Assembly (NCBI GenBank): GCA_002197995.1
Contig: NGZR01000005.1
Coordinates: forward strand, 744,001 to 808,000
DNA length: 64,000 bases
Direction: 5' to 3'
Source: Gaeumannomyces sp. JS-464
Lineage: Eukaryota; Ascomycota; Sordariomycetes; Magnaporthales; Magnaporthaceae
Of the stretch, positions 33,410-46,033 are shown one piece after another (within the stretch, counting starts at the first letter, position 1; each line of letters opens with the position of its first letter). The notes under the pieces were generated by a model. The model was not told where the DNA came from, ran no database searches, and saw only the letters and a list, made by a program, of their open reading frames with translations. Made by a program: the position numbers and the translations under genes.

Positions 33410-36400
33410 CTTGCTCAGCCGCCGAGAGCGTCCTGCTTGGATCCAAGGATCTTGCTAGAAAGCTAGAGTCAGGAGGTGAGGGTAGGAGCTATCATCCCAT
33501 CTCAACGCGGCAAACAATAGGACGGCACCCGGCTCTTAAGTACATATGTACGCATGCCTACTAGGCACCTACCCACCTACCTATGATTCTACCCCGGCCA
33601 GCAAACTGCGGAGGCTGGCCAGCAGGGTTGCATTGGACCAATATTGGACGATCTGCCATAGGCGCTAGCGTATAGGCACCCGGCTCCACTGGGCTCAGCT
33701 GCCATGCCCGCAACGTGGCTCGCCAAGGAGGGGAAGCGGTGCGGTAGAAAAATCCCTCTGTATAGTCTGCATATGGCTCGGCCACCACGAGTCCAAGGCC
33801 GTCCCCGGGCCATCCTACGGGCCGTCAAGGTTCCTCCCGGAGTAGTCCCACTGCAGGCACGGTATGAAGCACCTCGTGGTTCATCCGCCGAGACAGAGAT
33901 TAGTTTCCATCAATTCCCCCGCAAGAAAATCAACAACAGCGTCTGCCCATTGCCGACGGGGAGAATGTTGCCGAACCCCAGGGGGCCCCTGATTTTCCCC
34001 GCATCGCCCCGCTCGAACGATGGAGAACCATCGACGCTGCTGCCCGCAGAAACACGGCAATGTTCCTCTTTTGCGCGCGCAGACCTATCCTTTGGCCGCA
34101 TCTCGCATGTGGGAATGGCATGGATGCAACCCGATCAAATCAAGTACAGTGCCACAGTACCCATGCTGCGTGGTCTTTGATTGGCTTGCCCGTATCCCGG
34201 CCGCCCAATGCGACGTGGAACGGCGGTTGAGATCGGGAAACGAGCGCGCCGGTCGATTTGATTCAGGGGGCGGGATAGCATGGCAATAATGTGCCCTTGG
34301 TCCTTGACGTCCGTCGCTAGATTTAATCTCGCCAAACGCTGCGCACCTGACATCCCGTCTTGTCCTGATGAGCGCACCCGGACCGCAGGAACAGATCGGT
34401 GCAGCTCAGCCTCGATGTCTTATCCTCGTTCAGGACTCGGGTATCGGGGAGACTGGAATGCAGGACATTCCCGGTGGTCCGTCGATAGTATCACCCGTGT
34501 CATTTCGGTATGCCCGGCCGGCCGGGGAGCGTATCCGCATCGCCCTCTCCCACCCTCAGCCACTTATTCGCTCGAATCTTGGGTGTCCCTGGGCTTTTTT
34601 TTGGAAATTCTCGACGAGACAAGCATCGACGCAAATCTACAGGGAAGAGTGACGAGATCTCCTAGTCAGCGCATGCTTCAGCACAAGGGGACGAGTCTAA
34701 GGGGCATGTTTCTCGGGAGGCCGACTAGTCTCGCATACTAGTGTGCAAGGTCCGTCTGCGCCGGCCTCGAAGTGCTCGCTACCGCCACAGGGGGTTAGCG
34801 GAGGAAGACGAGGAGGAGCAAGAAGCAGCTCGCGACTCCGAGCCGCTTTCTTGCCAGCCTGGTGCTTTCTGAGAGGCATGTCATCTCCGGTTCTTGGTGA
34901 GGATTTGATGGATTTCTGTGCTCGGGACGAGGTCGGCAAAAGCAACGTCGCGGCACATCGCAAAAGCTGTACTCCGCCAGGCAGAGGGCACCCGAGACAG
35001 GATCTGAGAAGGCTAACTAGCCAACGAATCATTAACCAAGTGTGAGGGGACAATGCCGATTGATGAATGGGGAGGTTTCGTGTTGAGAAACAAACGCGAG
35101 ACCACGAAGCCAGTTCCCAGGCAAGGAGAACAACGCGCGGTGAGGAAACTCGCGCGGTTTACAGCTAAACCCGGTTCCTTCCTCACCAACCGTTCGCAAA
35201 GCCGCCAGCAGGATTATAGACAGGCGAAGATCCAGGAGCAAATCACAAGATATCCTTCCAGGTAGACCAAGAGCGCCTAGAAGAGTTGGTTAAACAACTC
35301 CCTACATATTGGCCTAGTGGGAATACTGCTGGCCATCGTCCGCCAAGCTGCAGCAGACCACTATCGTTGCCCCTCGCATACCCACTTGCCTGGCTTGCCC
35401 AACATTCTATCCACTTCTCTGAGGCATGCAGACCAAGTCCCTCCCTCTCCGAGAAACCCAGTACCAGAAAAAAATTGAGGTAGCGAGGCACCAGGTGAAG
35501 TCAAAAGAACAGCTCGCAGGAAAACCAGATGTAGAAAAAACGAAACTGTCGAGATCCACGCAGATCCTCTGGCCGCTGTTCGATGTCTCGACAGGACCAA
35601 GGGCATACAACGCTCCCGGGACCAACCTGTCTCTCGATATGAACATGTGACAAAACCGAAGCCCTACCAAGAACACTGCCGCTAGACGCTGAAGCTGCCC
35701 TCCGTTGCTGTCACAAAAGAGTGGATATCTCTGACGATCCCTAGGCTGTCGGGGACAGGCAGGTACCAAGCATCTCGTCGCGTCGCAGATGCCCCTGACG
35801 AGCTCCAGCGCGCTCGGCGTGGCCAAGGGTAGCTCTCCACCACTCCTGCACACTCGTGTATACACTGCCCGAGGGTCTCCTGCCCTCCATCGCTTTTCTT
35901 ACAGTTCCTCAGAGATAGAGGTCAAGCCAATCGGCCTGCTGCGTGCCCCTCTGTTTTGCAATAGCTGCCCAGACCCTGTGCCTGCACGATATTGTCAGCC
36001 AGAGCTTCGTGTGGGAATGGGAGTAGGAGTAGCCAAGAGTGTGCCGAGAAGATAGAGCTGACTACCTCCTCTAGATGTGACGGTATCATCTGGTCGATGG
36101 CATGGAGACTTCCGGCACCGAACCTTGGAGATGAGATGAAGGCGTGGTTTGGCCGGCTTGTGTGCTCCCGTTGTAGGCGAGGACCCGGTGTCGCCGTAAC
36201 GTCGATGCGGAGAGGCAGTGCGTGGAGAAGATGGAGCTTGATCGTACGCAGATACGCGAAGGTTAGTGAGTCGAAAGGAAGTCCCCCCTCCCCGGGATAA
36301 GGACTCGAACTTACCAAAGCTCTGATGGCAGCAGACACGGGAGTACCAAAGCTGGAGTGATGTCGCGGCCCGTATAAAGAGGACGCCTCACGCGTGAGGG

Positions 36401-38803
36401 AGTAGAAGAATCGGCAGATGGTGCCAGCGCCAGGAGAAGCAGGCCGACGTGACTGTCTTACGGGAGAGAGAGAGAGTGGCAAGCAAGTGGAGATCGAACC
36501 TCGGGAGGCGTGTCAGGGAAGCAGACTTGAGCGGCGAGTGAATCTTTCTCTGGCATGCCTTTGCCCCCATGAACGTCCAGATGCTTCCTGTCATGGACCC
36601 TCCTATCACTCCGGCCTGTCGCAGACCCATCATACAGAACCGCCACGCACCCTGGGCAGTACTCCGGCCAAACCTGCAGTAGCTTCAGGGAGTGCCATCG
36701 AGGGACCTCGATTTGCGCTCGAAGCCTGGGATGTCGCACAGGGGCTGCCTTGTGCGTATCAGTTCGAGGCTAGCTTTTTTAAAACTTTGGTCCGATGCCT
36801 CGGGTGCCCCAACATGTCCTACTTTCCCTCCTCCACTTAATCCGAGGGCATTCGCCGGCGCTCTTCAAAGTCAACCCGCTCAACATCTTGGAGAATGCCA
36901 GTTGGCACGCGAATATACGGGTCCATGTGCTTTGCCTAGCAGAGTCGGATGAGCAGGTACGGCAGGAACAAACAAATACCCAATTTTGCATGTCACCGAC
37001 GGGATGCAGTCTATACACCCAGCTAAAGAAAAGCTTTGGCGGCGAGCTCTGCCCTTTGGCTGACGGCCAGCGTCTACCTAGCAACAGTTAGGCAAGGAGA
37101 TTTGCCGCTGAGAGCATGCTGGGATCTACAACAGCGCTGTCCCAGGAACTTGGCCTGGCAGGCCTCAGGTTCAACCAGGCCCAGTATTGGAAATGCCGAC
37201 AGGTTTCTCGCCCCGTCCAATCTCCAATCCGCCACTCCTTGATCTGCAAAACGGGAATGTGTACGAGGCCGTGACATTACAGCACCAGATTCCGGGTCGT
37301 CTGCCGACATCAACGAAGCCCTACACGAGCTGCCGAGCAGCTTCGTTCGAGTCCTAGCGTGTATAAGTAGCAAACGGGGACTTCTTTGTGCTGAGTGGGT
37401 TCCATCTAGATGTATTTTCTCTTCCAGCCGTCCGACCCTTGAAGTAGCCGCACTTGTTACCTGGCATCCCCGGGAACTTTTTTCTTCGTGCCCTCCACTC
37501 TCAACTGCGCCCAGATGTGAGGCTGATAAGCACATTTCTTTGGCCGAAAGATCGCCATTTTTATTTTTGCCAACGGGAATATAGAACCAGCCAATCCTGG
37601 AGCCACAAACAATTTTTCAGATGTTGCTTGTCGTCCAATACCACTGATTGAAGTGAGAGATGCTGTCATGCCGGTAAATAAGAAAAAGACAAAAAAAAAG
37701 ACAAAAAAGCAGGCTCCTGATCCAGGACAAGGCGATCGTCAATATGAAAGGGCAAAAGGGCAAAAAAAGAACGCGTGATCGACTTGCTAGCTCCGGGGAC
37801 CGGGGTGAACGGACGATACTTACATTTGTTGCGTCTCCGTCGAAGGTCATTAGAGCTTGAGCGAAGGGGGTTGATCCAGGGGGGTTGGGACTGACCTGGT
37901 TTGCTGCAGGATAGTCGTTAGCACACCGAGACCAGCAACCTACAGGGTTCGAACCGTCAGCCTCTCGAGTTCCCTTAATTAAAGGGAGAAGAGCTAGCAA
38001 GCCGATCGCCTGACCGTTGGGCCATTCGCGTTTTTGTTTTATTGAAGGACGACGCACCGGACCTCCCCCATAAACCCTGGAGCCACAGGAAAGGCGAGGG
38101 GGCAGGGGAGAGGAGGGCAGACTGGAGCAGAGAGTCCGGCGGAGGAGGCCAAGGAAGATGGCCGAGGGCCCGCGCCTGGCGAGCGCGGGATCTGCCGCTG
38201 GACTGGGCAGGGGACTGAGGCCATATACAGCCACACTGTCTAGCCCAGACCCCGAGGGCTTGGAGGAGCGGCGCCAGAGGCCTGGGGATGCAGCCGCGCT
38301 TCCTTTGCTTGGTGGTTGGGCACCCTGCTGGTCCCCTCCCCTCCCCGCGGCAGCCCCTCCTTGCAATTGTTGAAGCCATCGCAGCTCCCCTCTTTTGATA
38401 TCAGACTCCGGCTGAATTTTTCGTAATTGCTCTGCCATATCTGCTCCACAGAACACAGTGTTTGCCTGCATATCAAACGCCTGATATTTTGATACTATTC
38501 CCGTGTCCCGGCTTTACTGCAGCACGTATCGGCAACCGGACCTCAACACGCCTCGTTACGTGTATGAAAAGCACCTGGCACCTCTCCACCGCGTCATATA
38601 AACAGCGATCAGCCGCTCTCTATCCCACCGTATTAAAAGCAGTCAGCGCCTTTCTACGCAGAGAGTGGCTCCGGATACCAAGCGAATGAGACTGGGAATG
38701 ACCTTGCGTAACACGCATCCGCCAGATACTCTCGCACTACTAGAACGGTATCACTCGAATATTTCTGCCTCTGCATCACGCCCTTTCGTCTTGGGACTAC
38801 AAG
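33410..38803. other. Long gene-poor interval
   Basis: About 5.4 kb without a gene I can support. Near 33550-33585 there is a CACCTACCCACCTACCTA element of the dispersed ACCT family. GTAAGT-flanked open stretches near 36300 (minus) look superficially like exons but match no protein I know. A tRNA-like element is listed separately at about 37940-38030. Confidence 0.5.
37940..38030 (-). other. tRNA-like element with Pol III A- and B-box sequences
   Basis: On the minus strand TGGCCCAACGGTCAGG resembles an A box (D-arm) and GGTTCGAACCC is a perfect-looking B box (T-loop), about 55-60 bases apart. A TCGGC/GCTGA pairing could form an anticodon-type stem. A proper T-stem and acceptor stem do not form, so a functional tRNA is not supported. 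It could be a decayed tRNA, an intron-containing tRNA with errors, or a tRNA-derived SINE head. Confidence 0.35.
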
Positions 38804-39207
38804 TCAATATAGAAACGTGCATTGCGCTACCCAAAAACCCTTGATAAAAATGCCTGCGACTCCATTCACAACACAAAGAGCCGCCCGGTCATAAATCTCG
38901 AAAACGCCATCCCTCAAACCCAACTCCTCATATCGGTCCATCTCAGCAAGCCGTGGGGGTGTGGGTCTGCGGGCGACGTTCGATTTGTCCTCCCACTCGG
39001 CTTCCTCCTCAACGGCAGCCTCGTCAGCTGCGCCAGCCTCGTCAGCGACCAAGCCGTGCTTTCACCGACGGCCAGCCACGCGGGGGACCCCATTCTTGAA
39101 GGCTTGGGGCCCCTGCATTCCGTGGAGGGACGCCCAGACACGGCGGGCGTGGGGCTCGGCATCCTAGTGCGCAACACCTTCCCGCGTAGACCCCCTAGTA
39201 GGAAACT

Positions 39208-39241
<34 letters not shown>

Positions 39242-39568
39242 CTGCCTTCTCTCTCATCATGCAATCGGAGCCCGGGAGGCACCCAATCAGGTATGGGTGG
39301 GCTTTGCGGGCGTTGCGGGCGTTAATCTTGGCGTCCTCGTGCGGGGCGTCGCGCGTCGTAACACGGCTAGGCATCCCCTTAGGAAACCCAACAGGGCCTG
39401 CCTTCTCTCTGATCATGCAGTCGAGCCCGGAAAGCATTCAGTCAAAAACGGCTTAGGTTTTGTCTGGCGGGCTTCGAGCTCGGTGGCTGGGGTAGGCAGA
39501 GCGGCAACCTGGCTGGCGAGCGCGACAGTCAGGGCGACCTTGGCGATGGTGGAAGTGGTAAAGAACAT
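38804..39568 (-). pseudogene. Small secreted repeat protein, frame broken by a missing base and a G33 tract
   Basis: ATG at 39568 opens a clear signal peptide (MFFTTSTIAKVALTVALASQ, cleaved near VAALP) followed by LEARQTKPKPFLTECFPGS. A repeat unit then appears in a shifted frame: PGSDCM(I/M)REKA occurs at about 39420-39395 and again at about 39270-39240. Between them lies EDAKINARNARKAHPYLIGC. A weaker third unit (EDKSNVARRPTPPR) lies near 38980 in the frame ending at 38804. The DNA of the units is also duplicated. One base near 39415 (GGCTC-GACTGC against GGCTCCGATTGC) restores the first junction. The second is blocked by the 33-base homopolymer at 39209-39241. It may be a real cysteine-containing secreted protein (effector-like) damaged in assembly, or a degraded copy. 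Confidence 0.4.
39209..39241. repeat. Poly-G tract, 33 bases
   Basis: Uninterrupted G run inside one unit of the degenerate direct repeat of the small secreted gene. The equivalent place in the other unit reads GGGCCTGCC, so the run is an expansion or an assembly artefact. Confidence 0.95.
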
Positions 39569-42500
39569 CTCGGAGGGATTTGGAAGGGAAAGCGAAAACA
39601 GAGCAGCAAAAAGCAGACAAAAGGAAAACAGGACAATAGGGGAAAAAAGACAAAAAGAAATTGGGGGTGGTGATGGAAGGGAAGAATGGGGGAACATTAT
39701 CGGGGTGGATGGTGGACATTCATATTGGCTCGCCCTTCGCTCGTCTCTGGCAACACCATGCCCTGTTCCTGTTCCTGAAGCAACCCATGCGTGCCATCGG
39801 CACGGTCCCGGCCACGGATAGCCGAAAAGCGAAACATCGCTGCACGGACGCACCAGCGGCCACGGTCCATCTCGAAATGGCACAAAATCTGGGGCGATAT
39901 CATGGCCGTGCTGGGGCTCTGCTGCTTTGGGGCCACATCCACTCGCGACAACCAAAAGAGGAAATTTCAGGCAAGGAATCCAAAGCTAAAACCACGCGCC
40001 CAGACTCCTGGCCTTGAATCGTCGCCAAAACATATTACCTATTCGTGGATGGCGGCTCGGTTTAAAGAGGTCGCAGCAGTGCTACTTCTGTCATCCGGAT
40101 GGGAAAAGCCGAGAATGGACTGGAGCCCACAGCGATAAAGCTCCAGCTCTGCGATTGCTCACCCAGACGCTGAGCCCGTGCTGTCGGTGTGCTCCCGCCT
40201 GCTACTCTGGACCTGACACTAGCTTTTTGCCCATGACAAATCTACGCCAGCTTGGCTGTTTCCTTTGCCCTAACACCTGGTGACTGGGCATGATCTTACA
40301 CATAGGTGCCTACCTAGGTAGGTACACACCTTCGTCCAATTCTCCTATCATCCGTTTGCTGGCCAAGACCCAGCCGTCGAAAGTCGATGGAGCTGGTATC
40401 GTTCCAGGTCCTGTTGCTGACAGCATGGGTTCTTCGTCTCTCGGGTCCCAACCCGGGCTCTCTACCAACCTCACAGCCCGGGGCGGGGCGCCCTCGGCTG
40501 TTTCTCCCGCCCAAGATCGGCTCGTCTTTCCTCGGCAAAAGCTCCACTTCCAACCCGGCTGACCAGCCTGGTGAGGGCGCGAATATGTGAACTCGAGGTC
40601 GTCCATTCCCTCTGTCGTCGAGCTCCTACTTTCCTTGCCTCGACGCGGCCGGCCTCTTTAGACTCGTCCTCCTCCCGACCACCCGGGAGCAAGCAAGAGA
40701 GATGGCGGCGCGCTCCTTGTCAGCCACGCCAAGCTCAAACGCGGTACGGCCATGGAATTCCTTATCCTCCCGCTTTAATGCCTCACCGCCGTCGCGTCCA
40801 CCAAGCCACCACCCCAATATCTTACGGATAAACACGACTGTCGCTAACCTAGCCGGAGGAGGGGCCCACAGCCGGTGGCCTAGTGGCAACCGCCCGCAGA
40901 AGCGTCAGCAAGATGATTCTAGCCGAGACGTACGAGAAAACCGAGCTACTAAGCTCGACAGGGACAGGATAAAATGCCAGGCCTTCGGCGGACGGCTAAA
41001 GGCCGACGAGGCGCAAGGAGAGTGGGCCCCCGGGCTCTAAGAGATACTCGCGAGTGTCGCAAGTGCCGCTCCCTCACGCACGCCTCTGGGACACCTAGGA
41101 GCCTGAATCTGAATGCTCGTGCTTCACATTTGGCTGTTCATCTGGAAGGTCAAGCCGTGGCAAGCCGCCTGGCTTGGTAGCCGCTGAATGGTGCTGCCTC
41201 AGAGGGGTCTTACGGTAGACCAAGGGTGCCAGAACAGGGAGGGTTGCCGACGAAGGGCCAAAGGCTGGTGTTGATATGACTGCTTTGCTGTCACATCCAG
41301 GCTCTTCCAGCTTTGAGCCGACCGCTCTGCGGGAAGCCATCCAGATGCGGTGTGGGAGGCGGATCCCAGGGCTCTGGATCAGGTTGGTCCCATCACCACT
41401 CCCCATTTGCCAGACCGGCGGTCTGTCATGGTCATCACGACTTGTAAAAATCCCGGAGATATCGCCGGTATTCCGGCGGGCATGCCTATTGAAGCGTCAC
41501 TCGCCACTCGAGCCCAGCTTGGTGTTGGGGTACCTGGATGCCCGCGGCCGGGCTTCCCAAGTACATCGGCGGTCTCGCCAAGGCCTGGGCATGGGAGCTT
41601 GCGGCAGCGCGGCTCGCTCGGGCTCTTTCTAGAGGGCTTCTTGGATCAAATACCGATAGCTGTAGAGGTAGAGACCTACTCCGGAGGCGCGCTAGAGCAT
41701 GGGGGCTCCTGGGACGCCGGGGCAAGACTCTATGTCTTCTCGACAAGGGAAGATCGTGGTTCCTCCAAATGGTATGCCTGCGCTCCTGAGCAATGAACTA
41801 TCGAAGCAACGAATGGGCCCACCGCAAATGGTCAATTTGCGACATGTGCCCTTTGCCCTATTCTAAAGTCTACAATGGGCGTGTTGCTGGCACCATCGCA
41901 GATATGAAGGGTGGAACCTGTGGCCCGTGGCATCTTCTTGAGCCATGGAAATACCTGCTACCTGCTGCAGCGGCCCTCTGGTCTCCACGAGCTCCCCCTG
42001 ATTCCTGGAGTGTTCATGAAACTCGGACGTTTGACTGCCTGGGTACCCACATTCTGGCACAAGTCGCACCAGAGAACGGCTCATCTCAGAAGGGAGCGAT
42101 GGGACTTTGTGTGGCATGTTCTTCAGAAATATCGGGGTAGCCAAATGCAGCTAGCTACCAATGTATCTGATGGAGTGGAACAACATATAGTGGAAGCAGT
42201 GCCGTTTCTCTGCCATTCTGGAGTGGCGATGGCTTCTCCATAGTGCCCCTGAGGTGCTTGCCTTAGCTGAAGGTTTGGGTGAGAATAGCAGGCCGGGGTT
42301 GGCCTCGAAGCTTGCGTTCGATCTGTCTACTGCCCGGACTGGCTCTGTCGTCATCCATATTCCTCTTGTCCCTCCCGGCTGCGTTTACACGGGAAGGTAC
42401 TACGTTCTCCTGCCTCGGCGGGTTGGCTGTGGGCCAAGCCTCTCCATGCCGAACCGCCTGGGATCCAGAAGACATCCATGCTATATGGAAGTCGCGAGCT

Positions 42501-43806
42501 GCCGCGGGCATGCGAATGTCGGTGCCTGGCGACAGTGGAATGCTGCCCGTGCTTGTGTGTCTCTCGGATCACTCCGGCATAGATGCAGACTGCCTTCCAG
42601 CTCACAGTGCGTGCCTCGCTGCTACGCTACCGTGGAAGGATCCACGCTCATCCAGCGTGGTCACGCAGGCGTTGACATGGAAGACAGGAAGCGGTCACGC
42701 CTCAGAACCATGCCTGCTTCTGGGTGTTGGGCAGCCGAGGTGCGGCTGTCGCCGAAGCGGTTTAACTGGCCATGAACTGTGCTCTGTTGGGGCCCAGAGG
42801 CAAGGGTAGCTGTCCGCGACTGAGGCGTGGATCTATCGGCCCTACCAATTGGACAAAGGAAGGTCCGTGCAAGGTACAGGAAGCAGAACTCGTCATCAAG
42901 CACTCCTCAGCCATCTTTGTCCATCTGCCGCGGCCTTGCTCTCGGGAGATCTCCTCCCGGCCATCGTTGTGGCGTGTGCTACTCCAGATCGGGCAGGAGG
43001 CTTCCTCGCCTCAGCACCCACGCTCGTGAGGCACCATGTAGAGGCTACCTGGACCGCAAGATGTACTTCCCCAGGTTATCTGGCGCAAGCTGGTACCTTC
43101 ACGGTACCGACCCAGGTGGGGGTCCTGCCGCGTGCCTGCTACCGCGGGAGGTGTTTGGGTCTGGATAGGCACTAGTGCTGCCAGTCCTCTCTGTGCCCTT
43201 GCTTATCTCCGGTCCCCGCTCTGCTCCCGGGTCTCTTCCTATACTGTCTTGAGTCCTCGTCGCTTCGTGGCTACCTACCGGCAGGTAGTGGCTGACTAGC
43301 TGTCCCCCGCCCAGAGTGCTCTCTCTGGTCCTCCAGCTGCCCTGTCGGCATATTTAGACCCACCCACTCCCCCGTCCATCGTCTCCAGGCTTGAACTCCC
43401 ATCATGGGCCGCATTTCCATCTTATTGAGTATCCTTACTCAATGTCTCTTTCAACAACTTTCTCTTCCTCACAACACAATTTCTTCTATTTTTCCTCCTA
43501 GGGGCAGGGCCCAACGGCGACCTGAACAAGAACCCGCCCCGGGAGGTCCTCAATTTGAGCTTTTACCCTCTCCTCAACTTCTTTTTACCCCCTGGGGGCG
43601 GGGCGCCATCAGGGACAACACCACCTAACAGCCCGCCCCCGGGGGGGGGGGGGGGGGGGGAGAATCAAACTTGGCATGAGTCTGCCGCTCACTAGTTATT
43701 TTCCACCACAAACCCTAAAGACCCAAACGCCGTGCAATGCAAATCGTGATGCCGGGTGCGGAACCACCAGCGACAGAAACTCGGCTGCAGAAACCCGACC
43801 CCTTCC
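39569..43806. other. Gene-poor interval
   Basis: About 4.2 kb without a supported gene. It contains a TACCTAGGTAGGTAC element at 40311-40325, a CTACCTACCGGCAGGTAG partial palindrome at about 43271-43288, and a C5-G20 tract at 43636-43660. Several long overlapping frames (for example 42254-42809) shift freely and match nothing recognised. Confidence 0.5.
43636..43660. repeat. C5 followed by G20 homopolymer
   Basis: CCCCC directly followed by 20 G, capable of a short hairpin and G-quadruplex. It lies about 150 bases beyond the BUD23 stop codon, possibly in its 3' UTR. Confidence 0.95.
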
Positions 43807-44711
43807 TCAAAATGCTGGGCGCCGTTTCCTGCCCGTGTATTTGGAGCTCGCCTTAACCACCTTGCCCTTGCGCTCCATCTGATCCTTTTTCTTCATGATC
43901 CAAGCCTTGCTGCCCTTCTTCATCTCCCCCCTCCCAGACTTCTGATTCCTCCTGGCGACGTCCATGACGTCGACGTTGTCCATGCCCTTGACCACGTCGG
44001 TGATGTCGCCGCCACTGCCGTCCGCCGCGCTGCCGCCGACCGTGAGCACCAGGTAGACCTTCTTATTTTTGGTGTCCGGGTCGTCCTCCAGCAGGCCGGC
44101 GCCGAAGCCCGCGCGCTTGGCGGCGCCGGCGATCATGTCGCGCTGGGTGTCGTTCTTGGGGTAGAACTGGCAAACTGCGCGGCCGCCGCGGCGCAGCGAG
44201 GCGTAGAGCCCGTTGAAGAAGCGCGACAGGCGGCCCTGGGGCGACGTGTCGCTGCTCTCGGCGTTGCACAGCCACTGGATGGCGCTGATGCTGATGGCGG
44301 CATCGAAGGTGCCGGCGCGGAACGGCAAGCCCTGCCCGATGTCGGCCAGCATCAGGTCGCCCTCGACGTCGCGCTGCAGCGCCACGTCCAACATCGACGG
44401 GCTGACATCCATGCCGACCCACGTGTGCGGCCCGCCGTCCTCGGGCAGCTCGGCCGTCAGCATCTCGCCCGACAGGCCGCTACCGCAGCCGACGTCGAGG
44501 ATCAGGCTGGGCGACTTCAGCTCGAGCAGCTCGAGGGCGCGCCGCGTCATGGTCGCCTGGATGTTTTGGATGCGCGAGCTCGTCGTGTACTTGCGCGCCT
44601 CGGTGTCATCGTAGTGGACGTCGGCCGCGCTGGTCTCGGTGTTAGTGGAGGCGGGGGTCGGCTGTGGGCGGGGAAATCGCAGCCTTACAGGGTATCCTCG
44701 GGCCGGGACAT
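43807..44711 (-). CDS. BUD23: 18S rRNA (guanine-N7) methyltransferase BUD23
   Basis: Exon 1 (44711-44689, MSRPEDTL) joins exon 2 (44629-43807) across a 59-base GTAAGG...CCAG intron, giving 281 residues, the usual length. After HYDDTEARKYTTSSRIQNIQ comes the class I SAM-binding motif ILDVGCGSGLSGEML, then GMDVSPSMLDVA and DIGQGLPF. A basic Lys/Arg C-terminal tail (MKKKDQMERKGK ... KYTGRKRR) is typical of BUD23/WBSCR22. With TRM112 the enzyme methylates G1575 (yeast numbering) of 18S rRNA during small-subunit maturation. It is divergent from SVP26, and the shared promoter is 448 bases. Confidence 0.95.
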
Positions 44712-45159
44712 GGCTGTTCTGAAGGCGTCTGGTGTAGAGCAGCTCCGTACGGGTGTCTACAGTACTGCAGCTCAGTCGGCGACAGCCTCGGCCTTGCATA
44801 CGTGTCTCAATGGCTTGTCATCGGTAGGGCAAGGCTTTTGTGTGGGAGTCCTACCAAAGTTTCGCTCAGGGAAAAAAAAGGCGGTGTGGCGGCAGTGGCA
44901 CAAAATGACATCGCCTTGGCTAGCTTTGCCCCTCCAGCGCATCACATGCATGCTGAGCACGGACCAACGAGCTGCCAGTAGAGAGCTTGGACGCGGCTAT
45001 GGAACACTTTGGAAAGGGGCAAACTCGACACGTCACCAACAGCTTCCTTTCGATATTTACCCTTGTCGCGCTGAAAACAACAGCAGCTCATCAGCATGCG
45101 ACCATCGTCAACCACCTAATTCCACTCCCTGCCGCCCGCCGGCGCGTCGATCGATCAAG
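44712..45159. promoter_or_regulatory. Divergent BUD23-SVP26 promoter region
   Basis: The 448 bases between the two ATG codons must hold both promoters. No TATA-like box is obvious, as expected for constitutive genes. Purine/pyrimidine-rich stretches occur, but I assign no factor site. Confidence 0.6.
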
Positions 45160-46033
45160 ATGTGGATTCTGCCACTCGTCGGATACCTCGGGTCTATCCT
45201 GGGGTTCTGCTTCCTGACTCTCTCTATTGGTGCGGCTCCTCGAACCCATCCCCCGACGCGCCTTGCAGCTTGCTAACCGTTGATGCGACCCTTCCCGTAG
45301 CTTCCGGACTCTACTACCTTAGCGAGGTCGTCGAAGAGCACACCGTCATCGCAAAACGATTGCTCACGAAATTGATCTACTCAATCATGGGCCTCCAGCT
45401 CCTGCTCTGCGTCGCCGACGGATTCCCTTTCAGCCTGACGGTGCTGGGCATCTTTTCGCACTTCATATATCTGGGGAACATGCGGAGGTTCCCCTTTGTC
45501 AAGCTTACGGACCCGCTGTTCCTTCTCTCATGCGGTAGGTTCCGCCTTGTGCCCGAGCCAGATGGGCGGCGAGGGGGTTCCACAACATACACCTCGCCTC
45601 GCAGCCCGTGCGACGTGAGCAGACACTGACTGTGACCTTCTACTCAACAGTCCTGGTGCTCGTCAACCACTACGTCTGGTTCAGGCACTTCTCACACCGC
45701 CAGCAGCAGGCCTACAGGACCATGACGTCGTACTACGACCACCCCCAGGGCGTCCCGACCTTCACCGAGATCGCGTCCTACTTCGGACTCTGCGTCTGGC
45801 TCGTGCCATTCGCGCTCTTCATCAGCCTTTCGGCCAGCGACAATGTCCTCCCCACCATGGGCAGCGAGACGCCCCAGCTTGGCGGCCCCTCCCCGCTTTC
45901 GCCCGGCGGCGCCGGAGAGACGGCCAAGAGACGGGGCCAGGGCATGGCCAAGGCCGTGGTCGACAACGTCAGAGCGGCCATTGCCGAGGTTGGCGCGATG
46001 GCAGGCTGGAAGAGATCGGAGAATCGGTTCTGA
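45160..46033 (+). CDS. SVP26: SVP26/TEX261-family ER-Golgi membrane protein
   Basis: Three exons: 45160-45229, 45301-45534 and 45651-46033, 228 residues. Phases join cleanly (LSI-A-SGLYYLSEVVEEHT and FLLSC-V-LVLVNHYVWF). The N-terminus MWILPLVGYLGSILGFCFL, the YYLSEVVEEHT motif and the four predicted membrane helices are diagnostic. In yeast, Svp26 is a COPII adaptor that exports type II membrane proteins, notably mannosyltransferases, from the ER and retains them in the early Golgi. The cytosolic C-terminal tail is hydrophilic and ends in GWKRSENRF. Confidence 0.93.

Noticed and set aside
36250..36480. GTAAGT-flanked open frame resembling an exon pair on the minus strand
   Set aside because: Splice-like signals are present, but the joined product matches no known protein and the frame lacks a start or conserved block.
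37681..38471. 284-codon minus-strand frame covering the tRNA-like element
   Set aside because: Low-complexity Pro/Ser composition, no homology recognised, and it spans the Pol III-like element and A-rich tracts.
43756..45276. 506-codon plus-strand open frame
   Set aside because: Antisense to BUD23 and reading through its promoter; shadow composition and no domain.
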